Of a DNA stretch of 64,000 nucleotides, positions 35,066 through 43,204 are shown piece by piece. How positions within the stretch are numbered: position 1 is the first letter of the stretch; every line of letters starts with the position of its first letter. The stretch covers positions 124,001 through 188,000 of the forward strand of contig JAJPHL010000011.1 of assembly GCA_021325275.1 (NCBI GenBank), in the 5' to 3' direction. The translations under genes were made by a program, and so were the position numbers. The DNA is from Terriglobia bacterium (lineage in GTDB: Bacteria; Acidobacteriota; Terriglobia; JAJPHL01). The notes below the pieces were generated by a model. That model had not been told where the DNA came from. It worked only from the letters and a program-made list of their open reading frames with translations, and searched no databases.

Positions 35066-35952
35066 GCGCCGCCCCTGCTTCTTTCAGCGGCGAATTGAAG
35101 GAACGGCTGCGCCAGCGCCAGCAGCAAGTCGATGCGCGACTGGAGCAATTACTTCCCTCCGCCGACACGCAACCGCCGAGCATTCATCGCGCGATGCGTC
35201 ACAGCGTTTTCGCTGGAGGGAAACGCATTCGTCCGGTGCTGTGCCTAGAGGCAGCGGCGGCAGTCGGCGCTTCGGAACCGATCGACTTGGCGTGCGCACT
35301 CGAGTGCATTCATACCTACTCGCTGATCCACGACGATCTCCCGGCGCTCGACAACGACGATTTTCGCCGCGGCAAACCGACGTGTCACAAAGTATTCGGC
35401 GAAGCGACCGCGATTCTGGCGGGCGACGCGCTATTGACGCTGGCGTTCGAGATTATCGGTGGTATCGAGAATGGCGGACGGCTTTGCGCCGAAATTGCGG
35501 CGGCCGCGGGAACGGTCAACGGAATGATCGGCGGTCAGGTGATCGATATCGAGTCGGAAGGAAAGCAGGTGGACGCCGCGACGCTCGAATACATTCATCG
35601 CTCGAAGACCGGCGCGCTGCTGCGAACGTCGGTGCGATCTGGCGCGATCTTTGCGGGCGCAAGCGGCGCGACGTTGGAGGCGATCAGCGACTACGGCGTG
35701 CATATCGGCCTGCTCTTCCAGATTGTCGACGACATTTTGGATGTGACGGAATCTTCCGAAACGCTCGGCAAGACCGCCGGCAAGGACGCCGCGCAACTCA
35801 AGGCCACCTATCCGGCGGTGCACGGCATGGAAAAATCCGTCGCGATGGCCGAGCACAGTATGCGCGCGGCGCTGGCCGCCGTGGAACCGCTCGGCGAACG
35901 CGGACGCTGGCTGCGCGAAATCGCGATGTATCTCGGATCGCGAAAATCCTAA
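35062..35952 (+). CDS. ispA: Polyprenyl (farnesyl/geranylgeranyl) diphosphate synthase
   Basis: 296 residues. The enzyme condenses IPP with allylic diphosphates. Motifs: G-G-K-R-I-R-P, the first Asp-rich motif I-H-D-D-L-P-A-L-D-N-D-D near residue 90-100 (the D-D-x4-D form of IspA-type enzymes), G-D-A-L-L-T, and the second Q-I-V-D-D-I-L-D. I propose TTG 35062 as start: GGAG ends 8 bases upstream and TTG-A overlaps the xseB stop; the only longer start lies deep in xseB. A start codon of this type would lower expression relative to its neighbours. Confidence 0.93.
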   Translation: MSAAPASFSGELKERLRQRQQQVDARLEQLLPSADTQPPSIHRAMRHSVFAGGKRIRPVLCLEAAAAVGASEPIDLACALECIHTYSLIHDDLPALDNDDFRRGKPTCHKVFGEATAILAGDALLTLAFEIIGGIENGGRLCAEIAAAAGTVNGMIGGQVIDIESEGKQVDAATLEYIHRSKTGALLRTSVRSGAIFAGASGATLEAISDYGVHIGLLFQIVDDILDVTESSETLGKTAGKDAAQLKATYPAVHGMEKSVAMAEHSMRAALAAVEPLGERGRWLREIAMYLGSRKS

Positions 35953-35961
35953 GGCGACGCC

Positions 35962-36693
35962 GTGAAAACCCGGCTCGATCAAATTCTCGTCCAGCGCGGC
36001 CTGGCGCCGACGCGCGAAAAAGCTCAGGCGCTCATTCTCGCCGGTCAAGTTTTTGTCGACGAACAGAAAGCCGACAAGCCGGGACGCACTGTCGCCGAAA
36101 CCGCGGCGGTCCGCATTGCCGAAGCGCTGCCCTATGTGAGTCGCGGAGGATTGAAGCTGGCCGCCGCGCTCGACGCGTTTCACATCGATCTTGACGGATG
36201 CGTTTGCCTCGATGTCGGCGCGTCGACCGGCGGATTCACCGACTGCATGCTGCAACGCGGAGCGGCGCGCGTATACGCCGTAGATGTGGGCGTGGGACAG
36301 CTCGACTGGAAACTGCGCAATGATCCGCGCGTAATTCTTCGCGATAAGATCAACGCGCGATATCTCGCCGCCGCCGACATCGGCGAGGTGGTCGCGTTCG
36401 TCTCAGTAGACGTATCGTTCATTTCGGCGACGATGATCCTGCCGCACTTGCCGGCGTTGCTGGCGCCGGACGCTCGCGGTGTCGTGGTGTTGGTGAAACC
36501 GCAATTCGAGGTAGGCCGCGGACAAGTGGGCAAAGGCGGCATCGTGCGCGACGCGGCGTTGCACGAGCAGTCGGTGGAAAAAGTGGCGACAGCGGCCAAA
36601 GCACTGGGATTCCACCGTGCGGGCGTGATCCCTAGCCCGATCACGGGAGCGTCGGGGAATCGAGAATTCCTGTTGTACCTTCGTAAGAGTTAG
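35962..36693 (+). CDS. tlyA: TlyA-type rRNA (cytidine-2'-O)-methyltransferase
   Basis: 243 residues with a GTG start. The N-terminal S4 RNA-binding domain (R-L-D-Q-I-L-V-Q-R-G-L-A, to about 60) is followed by an FtsJ-like Rossmann methyltransferase with the SAM loop L-D-V-G-A-S-T-G-G-F-T-D, then V-K-P-Q-F-E-V-G-R. TlyA proteins methylate 16S and/or 23S rRNA cytidines and are often annotated as haemolysins. It closes the ispA run after a 9-base gap. Confidence 0.93.
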   Translation: MKTRLDQILVQRGLAPTREKAQALILAGQVFVDEQKADKPGRTVAETAAVRIAEALPYVSRGGLKLAAALDAFHIDLDGCVCLDVGASTGGFTDCMLQRGAARVYAVDVGVGQLDWKLRNDPRVILRDKINARYLAAADIGEVVAFVSVDVSFISATMILPHLPALLAPDARGVVVLVKPQFEVGRGQVGKGGIVRDAALHEQSVEKVATAAKALGFHRAGVIPSPITGASGNREFLLYLRKS

Positions 36694-36696
36694 GAT
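36691..36696 (+). promoter_or_regulatory. -10 hexamer of the brnT-like gene, leaderless spacing
   Basis: TAGGAT overlaps the tlyA stop codon and ends exactly 6 bases before GTG 36703. Confidence 0.45.
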
Positions 36697-36702
36697 GGGG
36701 CA

Positions 36703-36980
36703 GTGCAGTTTGAATGGGACCCAAAGAAGGCTACGCGAAACCTGGGCAAGCACGGGTTTCGTTTCAGGAGGCCGCTACAGTCGTCGGCGACGACTTTGCG
36801 ATTGCCGCGCCTGACCCGGCCCACTCGACGGGCGAGCGCCGTTTCATTCAGGTCGGCGTTTCGAAGCGGGGCCGCACCCTCTTGGTTTGCTATACTGAAC
36901 GCGGCGAGAGAATTCGCGTCATAAGCGCTCGGGCACTCACGCCTCGCGAAGCGAGAGAGTATGAAGAAATCCAAGGCTGA
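36703..36980 (+). pseudogene. brnT: BrnT-like toxin gene with a -1 frameshift
   Basis: BrnT toxins are RelE-like ribonucleases. The first frame gives Q-F-E-W-D-P-K-K-A-T-R-N-L-G-K-H-G, the hallmark BrnT start. The sense then moves to the frame 1 base back: V-S-F-Q-E-A-A-T-V-V-G-D, E-R-R-F-I-Q-V-G-V-S, T-E-R-G-E-R-I-R-V-I-S-A-R and R-E-A-R-E-Y-E-E, all family motifs. One added G in GGG 36754-36756 would restore a full protein. The C-terminal reading frame overlaps the antitoxin start by 20 bases, the usual BrnTA layout. Confidence 0.85.
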
Positions 36981-37251
36981 CGAAGACACGATGTTGCCGG
37001 AATATGATCTCCACGCGCTGCTGAAGAACGGCGTCCGCGGTAAATATGCCAAGAAGTATCGCGCCGGCACAAACCTTGTGCTCCTGGACCCCGACGTGCG
37101 TAAGGCGTTTCGGGATGAAAGAGCGGTCAATCGGGCGCTGCGCTTGGTCATCGAGCTGCGCGAGACGACCGGATCGAAGCGCACGCCAGGCCGGCCAATG
37201 CATAAAATGCGAGGTTTTCCTCCGGGGAATGAATACCACGTTCGTGCGTGA
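36961..37251 (+). CDS. BrnA-like antitoxin
   Basis: 96 residues. M-L-P-E-Y-D-L-H-A-L-L-K-N-G-V-R-G-K-Y-A and L-V-L-L-D-P-D-V-R-K-A-F are typical of antitoxins encoded after BrnT (BrnA/DUF-type ribbon-helix-helix), and A-V-N-R-A-L-R-L-V-I-E-L is the end helix. About 28 residues of Pro/Gly/Lys-rich sequence follow, longer than usual. The gene is intact whereas its toxin is broken, so it could survive as a free regulator. Confidence 0.8.
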   Translation: MKKSKADEDTMLPEYDLHALLKNGVRGKYAKKYRAGTNLVLLDPDVRKAFRDERAVNRALRLVIELRETTGSKRTPGRPMHKMRGFPPGNEYHVRA

Positions 37252-37271
37252 CGAATAGAGCACATTGAGCA

Positions 37272-38414
37272 TCAGCCGCCGCGGCCAAACAGCCACTTCG
37301 ACATAGCTGCGAGTTCACCGTCGAGCGCCGCGGCGATTTCTTTGGTTTTGCACCCGCGCTCGAAGATTCGCTTCACCACCACCAGTTTCCGCTTCTCGCG
37401 ATCCGCCTTCAAATCAACGCGGGCCACGAGTTTTTCTCCATACAAGAACGGCAACACGTAGACGCCCCATTTGCGCTTGTGGTCGGGCACGAAAATCTCG
37501 AAGCGATACTCGAATCCAAACAGCCGCGCGACACGCGGACGGAACCAAATCAGCGGATCGAATGGTGCAAGCAGCGCGCAGGCCTTCACCGGACGCGGTT
37601 TGGGTGCGTCGCGATGCAGATAGGCCGGCTCGCGCCAGCTCTCCACACGGACTTCGCATAGTTCCCCGCTCTCGACCAGTTCCAAGACGCGCGGCTTCGC
37701 TTCACCCATCTTCATGTGGAAGTAATCCGAGAGATCCTTGGCCGTCGCGACACCGCAGGCGCGCGCTGCCTGCGCCAACAAGCGGCGACGCGATTCCTCC
37801 GAGGGCACGATTTGTTCGAAGTGGGCGCGACCGATCACGCGGTCCGCCAAATCGTACGAGCGGGCAAAATTCGGCAGCCGGTTTGCGACGCACACGCGTC
37901 CTCGCGCAAAATGCGCCTCCAAAATCGCGCGCGGCACCGAGCGATGCCATGATCCCGGAATGCGCCGCGGCAATTCTTGGGGATTCGGCGCTTGATCGGC
38001 GGTGATCGCGCCGCGCACTTGAATCTCGCGCAACAGCGCCTCGGCATACTCAGGGCATTTCTCCAGCACCTGCTCGACTCCCCAAGGCCGAAGCCGGAAG
38101 CTATCGCGGCGGAATTGCAGCAACGGCCACGATTCCACCGGCACAATCGACGCTTCATGCGCCCACTGCTCGGTGAATTTTCCGCTGCGATAGACGAGGT
38201 CGTCGAGAAGCGTACGATCGTACGCGCCGAGCCGCGAAAAGATCACCTGATAGTGGGCCGGCACGGTAACGTTGACGAAATCGAGTTGCACCAGCGCAAG
38301 GCGCCGGATGGTTTCCGCAATCGCGGCGCTGGTGACCCGCTGGGGACGCGGGCGATCGAATCCCTGCGCGGCCAGCGCGATTCTGCGCGCGTCGGCGAGA
38401 GTAATGTGATCCAC
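37272..38414 (-). CDS. YcaQ-like winged-helix DNA glycosylase (crosslink repair family)
   Basis: 380 residues. The family (HTH_42, AlkZ/AlkX) unhooks interstrand DNA crosslinks. The N-terminal L-A-L-V-Q-L-D-F-V-N-V holds the Q-x-D motif reported as catalytic in E. coli YcaQ. The C-terminal winged helices include L-L-A-P-F-D-P-L-I-W and the tail R-K-L-V-V-V-K. The frame extends to 38759, but the family begins at I-T-L-A-D-A-R-R-I-A-L-A-A-Q-G; GTG 38414 lies 8 bases after the dehydrogenase stop, so the two are probably one operon. Confidence 0.85.
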   Translation of the reverse strand: MDHITLADARRIALAAQGFDRPRPQRVTSAAIAETIRRLALVQLDFVNVTVPAHYQVIFSRLGAYDRTLLDDLVYRSGKFTEQWAHEASIVPVESWPLLQFRRDSFRLRPWGVEQVLEKCPEYAEALLREIQVRGAITADQAPNPQELPRRIPGSWHRSVPRAILEAHFARGRVCVANRLPNFARSYDLADRVIGRAHFEQIVPSEESRRRLLAQAARACGVATAKDLSDYFHMKMGEAKPRVLELVESGELCEVRVESWREPAYLHRDAPKPRPVKACALLAPFDPLIWFRPRVARLFGFEYRFEIFVPDHKRKWGVYVLPFLYGEKLVARVDLKADREKRKLVVVKRIFERGCKTKEIAAALDGELAAMSKWLFGRGG

Positions 38415-38422
38415 GGCGCGCG

Positions 38423-39301
38423 TTATTCGGTGCGAACTTTCACACCGGCCCAATCTTCCAGCAGCGTGATCACGCTGGCGTAATCGTCGTCGGCGTGACC
38501 GCGCGCGATCGATGCGCCGAAGAGTTGGTGTACCACGGCGAGCGCGGGCAGAGGCACGCCGAGGGCGTTGCCGGACTCCAGCATCAGCCCGATGTCCTTG
38601 TGCATCCAGCGCAGCGAGAAATTCGTGTCCCACTTGCCGGAGTAAATCGACGCCGCTTTGTAGTCGAGAATGCTGATCTTCGCGGCGCTGTTCTGAATAA
38701 TGTCGAACATCAACTTTGTGGGCACGCCGGCCTTCGCCGCCAATACCAAGCCTTCGCACACGCCTTCAAACGTCAGCGCCAACACGAGATTCTGCGTAAG
38801 CTTCGCGTGCAACCCCATGCCGCTGCCGCCGACGTAGTAAATGTTCTTGCCCATCGGATCGAGATACGGACGCACTTTATCGAAGATCGCCTTGTCGCCG
38901 CCGCACATGAAGGTCAGCGTGCCTTTTTCCGCGCCGGCCTTGCTGCCGGTTACGGGCATGTCCATCCAATGTGCGCCGAGAGCGGCGAAGCGCTTCGCGA
39001 ATCCGCGGCTGGCGTCGGGAGAGATCGTGGTGCAGTCGCAGACGATCGCGTCCTTGCGCACGCCCTCGATCAACCCTCCGGCGCCGAGGGCGGTTTCCTC
39101 CACGCCCGCGGTGTCGCTGACGATCAGGAAGATCAAATCGCACTGCCGCGCGAGATCGGCGGGCGTCTGCGCGACTCGTTGTCCCAGCGCGGATGCCTTG
39201 GCACGCGTTTTGCTCCACACCACCAGGGAATGTCCCGCGTCGATCAAGTGTTTCGCCATCGGCATGCCCATGATGCCGAGACCAATGAAGCCGATCTGCA
39301 T
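38423..39301 (-). CDS. NAD(P)-dependent beta-hydroxyacid dehydrogenase (3-hydroxyisobutyrate type)
   Basis: 292 residues. The Rossmann motif I-G-F-I-G-L-G-I-M-G-M-P-M-A, the substrate loop D-M-P-V-T-G-S-K-A-G-A and the catalytic-lysine helix H-A-K-L-T-Q-N-L-V are those of beta-hydroxyacid dehydrogenases. The exact substrate (3-hydroxyisobutyrate, tartronate semialdehyde, succinic semialdehyde) cannot be told. AAAGGAGA precedes ATG 39301; the longer frame to 39409 overlaps the zinc-ribbon miniprotein antisense-free but lacks a ribosome site. Confidence 0.9.
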   Translation of the reverse strand: MQIGFIGLGIMGMPMAKHLIDAGHSLVVWSKTRAKASALGQRVAQTPADLARQCDLIFLIVSDTAGVEETALGAGGLIEGVRKDAIVCDCTTISPDASRGFAKRFAALGAHWMDMPVTGSKAGAEKGTLTFMCGGDKAIFDKVRPYLDPMGKNIYYVGGSGMGLHAKLTQNLVLALTFEGVCEGLVLAAKAGVPTKLMFDIIQNSAAKISILDYKAASIYSGKWDTNFSLRWMHKDIGLMLESGNALGVPLPALAVVHQLFGASIARGHADDDYASVITLLEDWAGVKVRTE

Positions 39302-39336
39302 GGTTTGATTCTCCTTTGGATGAATTGCTTCGTCGT

Positions 39337-39510
39337 CTATTGTACGTCGCGGAGCGGTTCTCCGCATTGCCGGCAATGCGTCCGCCGGCGCGCGTTCATG
39401 GTGCGGCATTTCTCACAGGTAATGTACGCCGTGGCGTACCAGTTGGTAACGAAAAACGCCGCGCCGAGGATGGAAATCAGCAGCGCGGCGTTGATCAGAA
39501 AGTCTTTCAC
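39337..39510 (-). CDS. Membrane-anchored zinc-ribbon miniprotein, 57 aa
   Basis: A GTG at 39510 opens a 57-codon frame: K-D-F-L-I-N-A-A-L-L-I-S-I-L-G-A-A-F-F-V is one membrane helix, and the rest is a compact zinc ribbon, C-E-K-C then H-C-R-Q-C-G (C-x2-C...C-x2-C), ending D-V-Q. The in-frame TAG seven codons before the GTG fixes the start region. Gene finders with a length cut-off miss it. It lies between the dehydrogenase and YceI genes on the same strand, 35 and 15 bases away. A role in membrane protein or redox quality control is only a guess. Confidence 0.7.
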   Translation of the reverse strand: MKDFLINAALLISILGAAFFVTNWYATAYITCEKCRTMNARRRTHCRQCGEPLRDVQ

Positions 39511-39525
39511 AGAGCGAAACGAGTT

Positions 39526-40113
39526 CTATTGCTTGGGCGCTCCGCCGGAACGCGGCTTCTGCAAATTCAATTCGTAGGTAACGGTGGCGATGTCCTCGAT
39601 GTGATTCACCGGGCTGTTGAACTTGATGCCGAAATCCTGGCGATTGATTTCCACCGTTCCGCGGAAACGCAACCGGCCGCCTTCGTTCAACAGAATCTTC
39701 ACCGGCAGCTTGATCGGCTTGGTGACGCCGTGCAGCGTGATCTCGCCCGTGCCTTCATAGGAACCGTCGGGGAGTTTCGCAATGGAGTTCACGGCGATGT
39801 GCGCAGTGGGGTACTTCGCCACGTCGAAGAACGCATCTGACTTCAGGTGATTGTCGCGTTGTTGGCTGTTGGTGTCGATCGAGGAGACGTCCACCGTCAT
39901 ATCGAACGACGATTTTTCGAGCGCCTGCTCGTTGATGTCGTCTTTTATCGTAAAAGTGCGGAAAATTCCCTCCGCGCTGATCAACTTGGCGTCGATCGCG
40001 AACTTCAGCTTGCTGTGGTTGGGGTCAAGCTTCCATTCTTCCGCCGAGGCCGGCAACGCCACCAACGCCGCCGCGACCACAGCGCAGAACGCCGTAAAAA
40101 GTGTTTTCTTCAT
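39526..40113 (-). CDS. YceI-family periplasmic lipid-binding protein
   Basis: 195 residues with a signal peptide cut near A-S-A-E. W-K-L-D-P-N-H-S-K-L-K-F-A-I at the start, the central H-L-K-S-D-A-F-F-D-V-A-K-Y-P and G-E-I-T-L-H-G-V-T-K-P-I are YceI hallmarks. The family forms a lipocalin-like barrel that binds isoprenoids such as polyprenyl quinones. AGGGTTAGGAA serves as ribosome site. A pair of alternative hairpins lies upstream. Confidence 0.93.
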   Translation of the reverse strand: MKKTLFTAFCAVVAAALVALPASAEEWKLDPNHSKLKFAIDAKLISAEGIFRTFTIKDDINEQALEKSSFDMTVDVSSIDTNSQQRDNHLKSDAFFDVAKYPTAHIAVNSIAKLPDGSYEGTGEITLHGVTKPIKLPVKILLNEGGRLRFRGTVEINRQDFGIKFNSPVNHIEDIATVTYELNLQKPRSGGAPKQ

Positions 40114-40148
40114 TTCCTAACCCTCTCTCTGGTAACTTCGCTCACAAC

Positions 40149-40202
40149 GGACGCGACACCGAAGTTTCCCGCCTCTATGGAGGACGCGCGGTTGTCGCGT
40201 CC
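40149..40202 (-). promoter_or_regulatory. Alternative hairpins between glnE and yceI-type gene
   Basis: The segment CGCGTCC (40196-40202) can pair with GGACGCG 40182-40188 (7 bp, 7-base loop) or, extended to 10 bp, with 40149-40158. The two folds exclude each other, like an attenuator. No T-tract follows either stem. Confidence 0.4.
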
Positions 40203-40247
40203 TGTTCGCTCTGAGTGAAGTGAAGTGTGAAATAGAACGCCAGCATA

Positions 40248-43163
40248 TCACGCTTGAAACACTTGCAGAAACACCTCCCGTATGTCGCGCATGACCTCTT
40301 CCACGCCCTCCGCTAACGATCGTCCTCTTAGCGACTCCGGAAACCAACGCTCGGCGAGCCGCAAGCACGCCGCCGCGGCGGGACCTTCGAGCGGCACTTC
40401 GTTGTCGGTGCGTCCGCTCTCCAATCGCAGGGCGTGTTGCAGCGCGCGAAGGAAAATCGCGCCTTCGCGAAGCACGGCCGCTTGCCGCGCCGTGATTTGC
40501 CCCATGCGCTCGACGACATCGAGGCGTTCGAGTGAATTCAGCGATGAGAAAAACACCCGCGCTTCGCGCAGTCGCAGGAAGGTCAGCACAAAATCCACGT
40601 CGTAGTATCCACCCGGCCCGACCTTCAGGAAATTCTGCGGCGTCGCGGTTGCTTCCAGGCGATGTCGCATGTCGAGCAATTGCTCCGCCGCCAACGGGCC
40701 ATGACCGAATCGCGCGCCAATGCGATCCTGCACCTCGGTCAGCAGCGCGGTGCCGCGCTCCATGTCGCCGGCGATGGCGCGCGACTTCATGTAAGTGATC
40801 GCCTCCCACGGCTCGGCGCGCAGACGAAAATATTCGTCGACAAAGCGCGACGATTCGACAAGTTCGCCTTCGCGCCCGCGCGGGCGCAATCGCGTGTCGA
40901 CGGTGAAGAGCAATCCTTCGCTAGTGTGACTCGACAGAATCTCAATCAGGCTCGTCGTCGCGCGCATCCAGTAGACGCCGGCTTCGGGATCGGGCTCGTT
41001 TGCCCTTCCGCCCACCGGCGAGTAGAAAAATGCGAGGTCGGCGTCCGACGCCAGATCGAACTCGCGCACGCCGAGCCGCCCGAGCGCGACAACGGTAAAC
41101 GACGACGGCTCGCCTGCCGGCCGCGTGCCAAACGTCGCGCAGCGGAACGCCGCACGGATCGCTTGCTCGGCTAAGCGGCTGGTGGCCTCGAGCGTTTCAA
41201 ACACGGGTACCGCTTCCAAAATGCTGCGTGCTTCCACGCGCAACAGTGTCCGGCGATAATGACGCCGCAACACGGCCATCTTCTCCGCCAGAGGCGCGCC
41301 CGATTCGGCGACGTGTTCGAAGACGGGATCGTGCGGGGCATCTTTATCGAAAACGTCCGTGAAATCGGCCAGCGGCAACTCCGGAGCGACTACGGCAGCG
41401 GGAGGCAGATCGCGCAACGCTTCGATGTCTTGCGGCGAGTGGATCAGCATTTCGCTCAAGAACGTGCTCTGTTCGAACAACACCGCCGCGCGACCGATCA
41501 GTTCCGGCGACTCTTCCAATGCGCCGAGACCTCCCGGACTGGCCGCCGCGGCGAGCAAGTAGCGTTCGAGATTCCGGCGTCCACGCTCACCGGTCTGCTC
41601 CGCGGTGCGATACAACTCGGGATACCGCTCTTCGAGCATGCGCAACAGTTTGGGATAATCCGGCGACTCCGCAGTGGAGAACGGCGTTTCAAGCGCGAAT
41701 CCGCGCTTGGCGGCAGGAGCGCGCGGCGCGGAGCGCGCGCCACGCAACACGCGGCTGTAAATCTCGCTGACGCCGTGCATGTGCTGATGAAGTTCCTTCA
41801 TCAGCGCGCGACCGGCTTCCCCTTCGACGCCCGTGATGCCGGACCGCCGCGCCGTCAAATCCAACTGGCCCGAGTTTTCCGGCAAACGATGAATCTGGCG
41901 ATCGCGATCCATTTGCAGGCGATGCTCGACGATCCGCAAAAAGTGATACGCCTTGGAAAGCGCGGCGCGATCGGCGGCCCCGAGCCAGCCTTTATCGGCG
42001 AGCTTTTGCAGCGCAAAGAGCGTGGAACTCGAGCGCAGCCATGGATCTTCGCCGCCGTGGAGGCGTTGCAAGCATTGCACGAGGAATTCGATGTCGCGAA
42101 TGCCGCCGGGAGAAAGTTTCACGTCGAGGGCGTGAGATTTGCGGCGGCGAAGTTCTTCGTCCATGGCGCGGCGCGCGTAACGGACGCTTTCGAGCGCCGC
42201 CGCTTGCGCTTCGATGCGCTCGCGGCCCGAGCGATAAACCTGCGGCTCGACTTCTTGAAGAAATTCACGCGCCAACGCGGGATCGCCGGCGGTGTGGCGC
42301 GCCTTCACAAGCGCTTGCAACTCCCACTCGCGCGCGCGCGTGCGATAGTAGGCGAGCGCCTGATCCAGAGAATGCGCGGCTTCTCCTTGGCGCCCTTCGG
42401 GACGCAGCCGCAGATCGACGCGAAAAACGCGCCCCTCGTCGCCGCTTGCCGTGATGCGCGCGGTGATTCGTCCCGCGAGCTGGCCAAAATACTCCTTGTG
42501 CGTTACGCCGCCGGCCATGTGGCCCGGACTGCGATAGAGAAAAAACAAATCGATGTCCGAACTGTAGTTGAGTTCGTTGCCGCCCAGTTTTCCGAGCGAC
42601 AAAACGGTGAACGCCGTGGGTGGCGGAGCGGACATCCCGGCGACGGAAGCTTCCAGGGCCAACTCCACCAGCGCGTCGGCGAGCGCGGAGAGTTCGAGCG
42701 TGACTTCCGAGAGACTGGCAAGCTGCAGTACGTCGCGCAGCACGATGCGCAGATATTCACGGTGTTTCAAGAGCGCCAGCGGCGCGCCGGGTTCCGCTCG
42801 AAATTCCGCCAGCATCTCCTCGCGCGTCTTCACGCGAAACAGCGAGGCGTCCCCGTGCAGACGCACGATGCGTTCCGGTTCGCGCAACAGTGTTTCCGAA
42901 AGAAAAGCGCTGTAGGAAAAAACCGCCAGCAAATAATGCAGGCTGGCGCGGCGCGAGGACAAATACTTCAGCACTTCGGGAGGCGTGCTCCCGGTAAAGC
43001 GATCCAGGCCGTCGAGCGAGCCGTCGGGATCGGGCAGTTGCACGAGCAAGGAAAACAACGTCTTCTCAGAAACGTCGAGCAGCGGGCGGACGCGCTTAAG
43101 GTTTTCTCGGGCCCGCTGGGGATCACGAAAGATTTCCGGCACCGCGGGAGAAGAGGCGCGCAC
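40248..43163 (-). CDS. glnE: Glutamine synthetase adenylyltransferase/deadenylase
   Basis: 971 residues, the full length for GlnE. It adds AMP to glutamine synthetase under nitrogen excess and removes it under limitation. The N-terminal deadenylylase domain carries G-G-N-E-L-N-Y-S-S-D-I-D-L-F-F and the C-terminal adenylylase domain G-V-R-E-F-D-L-A-S-D-A-D-L-A-F-F; each keeps the nucleotidyltransferase D-x-D. Helical GlnD-UR-like domains follow each. The start is GTG 43163, exactly 6 bases after TAGAAT. No glnA or glnB lies in this window. Confidence 0.95.
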   Translation of the reverse strand: MRASSPAVPEIFRDPQRARENLKRVRPLLDVSEKTLFSLLVQLPDPDGSLDGLDRFTGSTPPEVLKYLSSRRASLHYLLAVFSYSAFLSETLLREPERIVRLHGDASLFRVKTREEMLAEFRAEPGAPLALLKHREYLRIVLRDVLQLASLSEVTLELSALADALVELALEASVAGMSAPPPTAFTVLSLGKLGGNELNYSSDIDLFFLYRSPGHMAGGVTHKEYFGQLAGRITARITASGDEGRVFRVDLRLRPEGRQGEAAHSLDQALAYYRTRAREWELQALVKARHTAGDPALAREFLQEVEPQVYRSGRERIEAQAAALESVRYARRAMDEELRRRKSHALDVKLSPGGIRDIEFLVQCLQRLHGGEDPWLRSSSTLFALQKLADKGWLGAADRAALSKAYHFLRIVEHRLQMDRDRQIHRLPENSGQLDLTARRSGITGVEGEAGRALMKELHQHMHGVSEIYSRVLRGARSAPRAPAAKRGFALETPFSTAESPDYPKLLRMLEERYPELYRTAEQTGERGRRNLERYLLAAAASPGGLGALEESPELIGRAAVLFEQSTFLSEMLIHSPQDIEALRDLPPAAVVAPELPLADFTDVFDKDAPHDPVFEHVAESGAPLAEKMAVLRRHYRRTLLRVEARSILEAVPVFETLEATSRLAEQAIRAAFRCATFGTRPAGEPSSFTVVALGRLGVREFDLASDADLAFFYSPVGGRANEPDPEAGVYWMRATTSLIEILSSHTSEGLLFTVDTRLRPRGREGELVESSRFVDEYFRLRAEPWEAITYMKSRAIAGDMERGTALLTEVQDRIGARFGHGPLAAEQLLDMRHRLEATATPQNFLKVGPGGYYDVDFVLTFLRLREARVFFSSLNSLERLDVVERMGQITARQAAVLREGAIFLRALQHALRLESGRTDNEVPLEGPAAAACLRLAERWFPESLRGRSLAEGVEEVMRDIREVFLQVFQA

Positions 43164-43169
43164 GTACCG

Positions 43170-43175
43170 ATTCTA
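43170..43175 (-). promoter_or_regulatory. -10 hexamer of glnE, leaderless spacing
   Basis: TAGAAT on the minus strand ends exactly 6 bases before GTG 43163. Confidence 0.6.
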
Positions 43176-43192
43176 TCGCGCCGCTCTTCCGA

Positions 43193-43198
43193 TATGAT
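43193..43198 (+). promoter_or_regulatory. -10 hexamer of the HExxH gene, leaderless spacing
   Basis: TATGAT ends exactly 6 bases before ATG 43205. Both divergent starts sit within a 41-base intergenic space. Confidence 0.55.
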
Positions 43199-43204
43199 GA
43201 ATCC

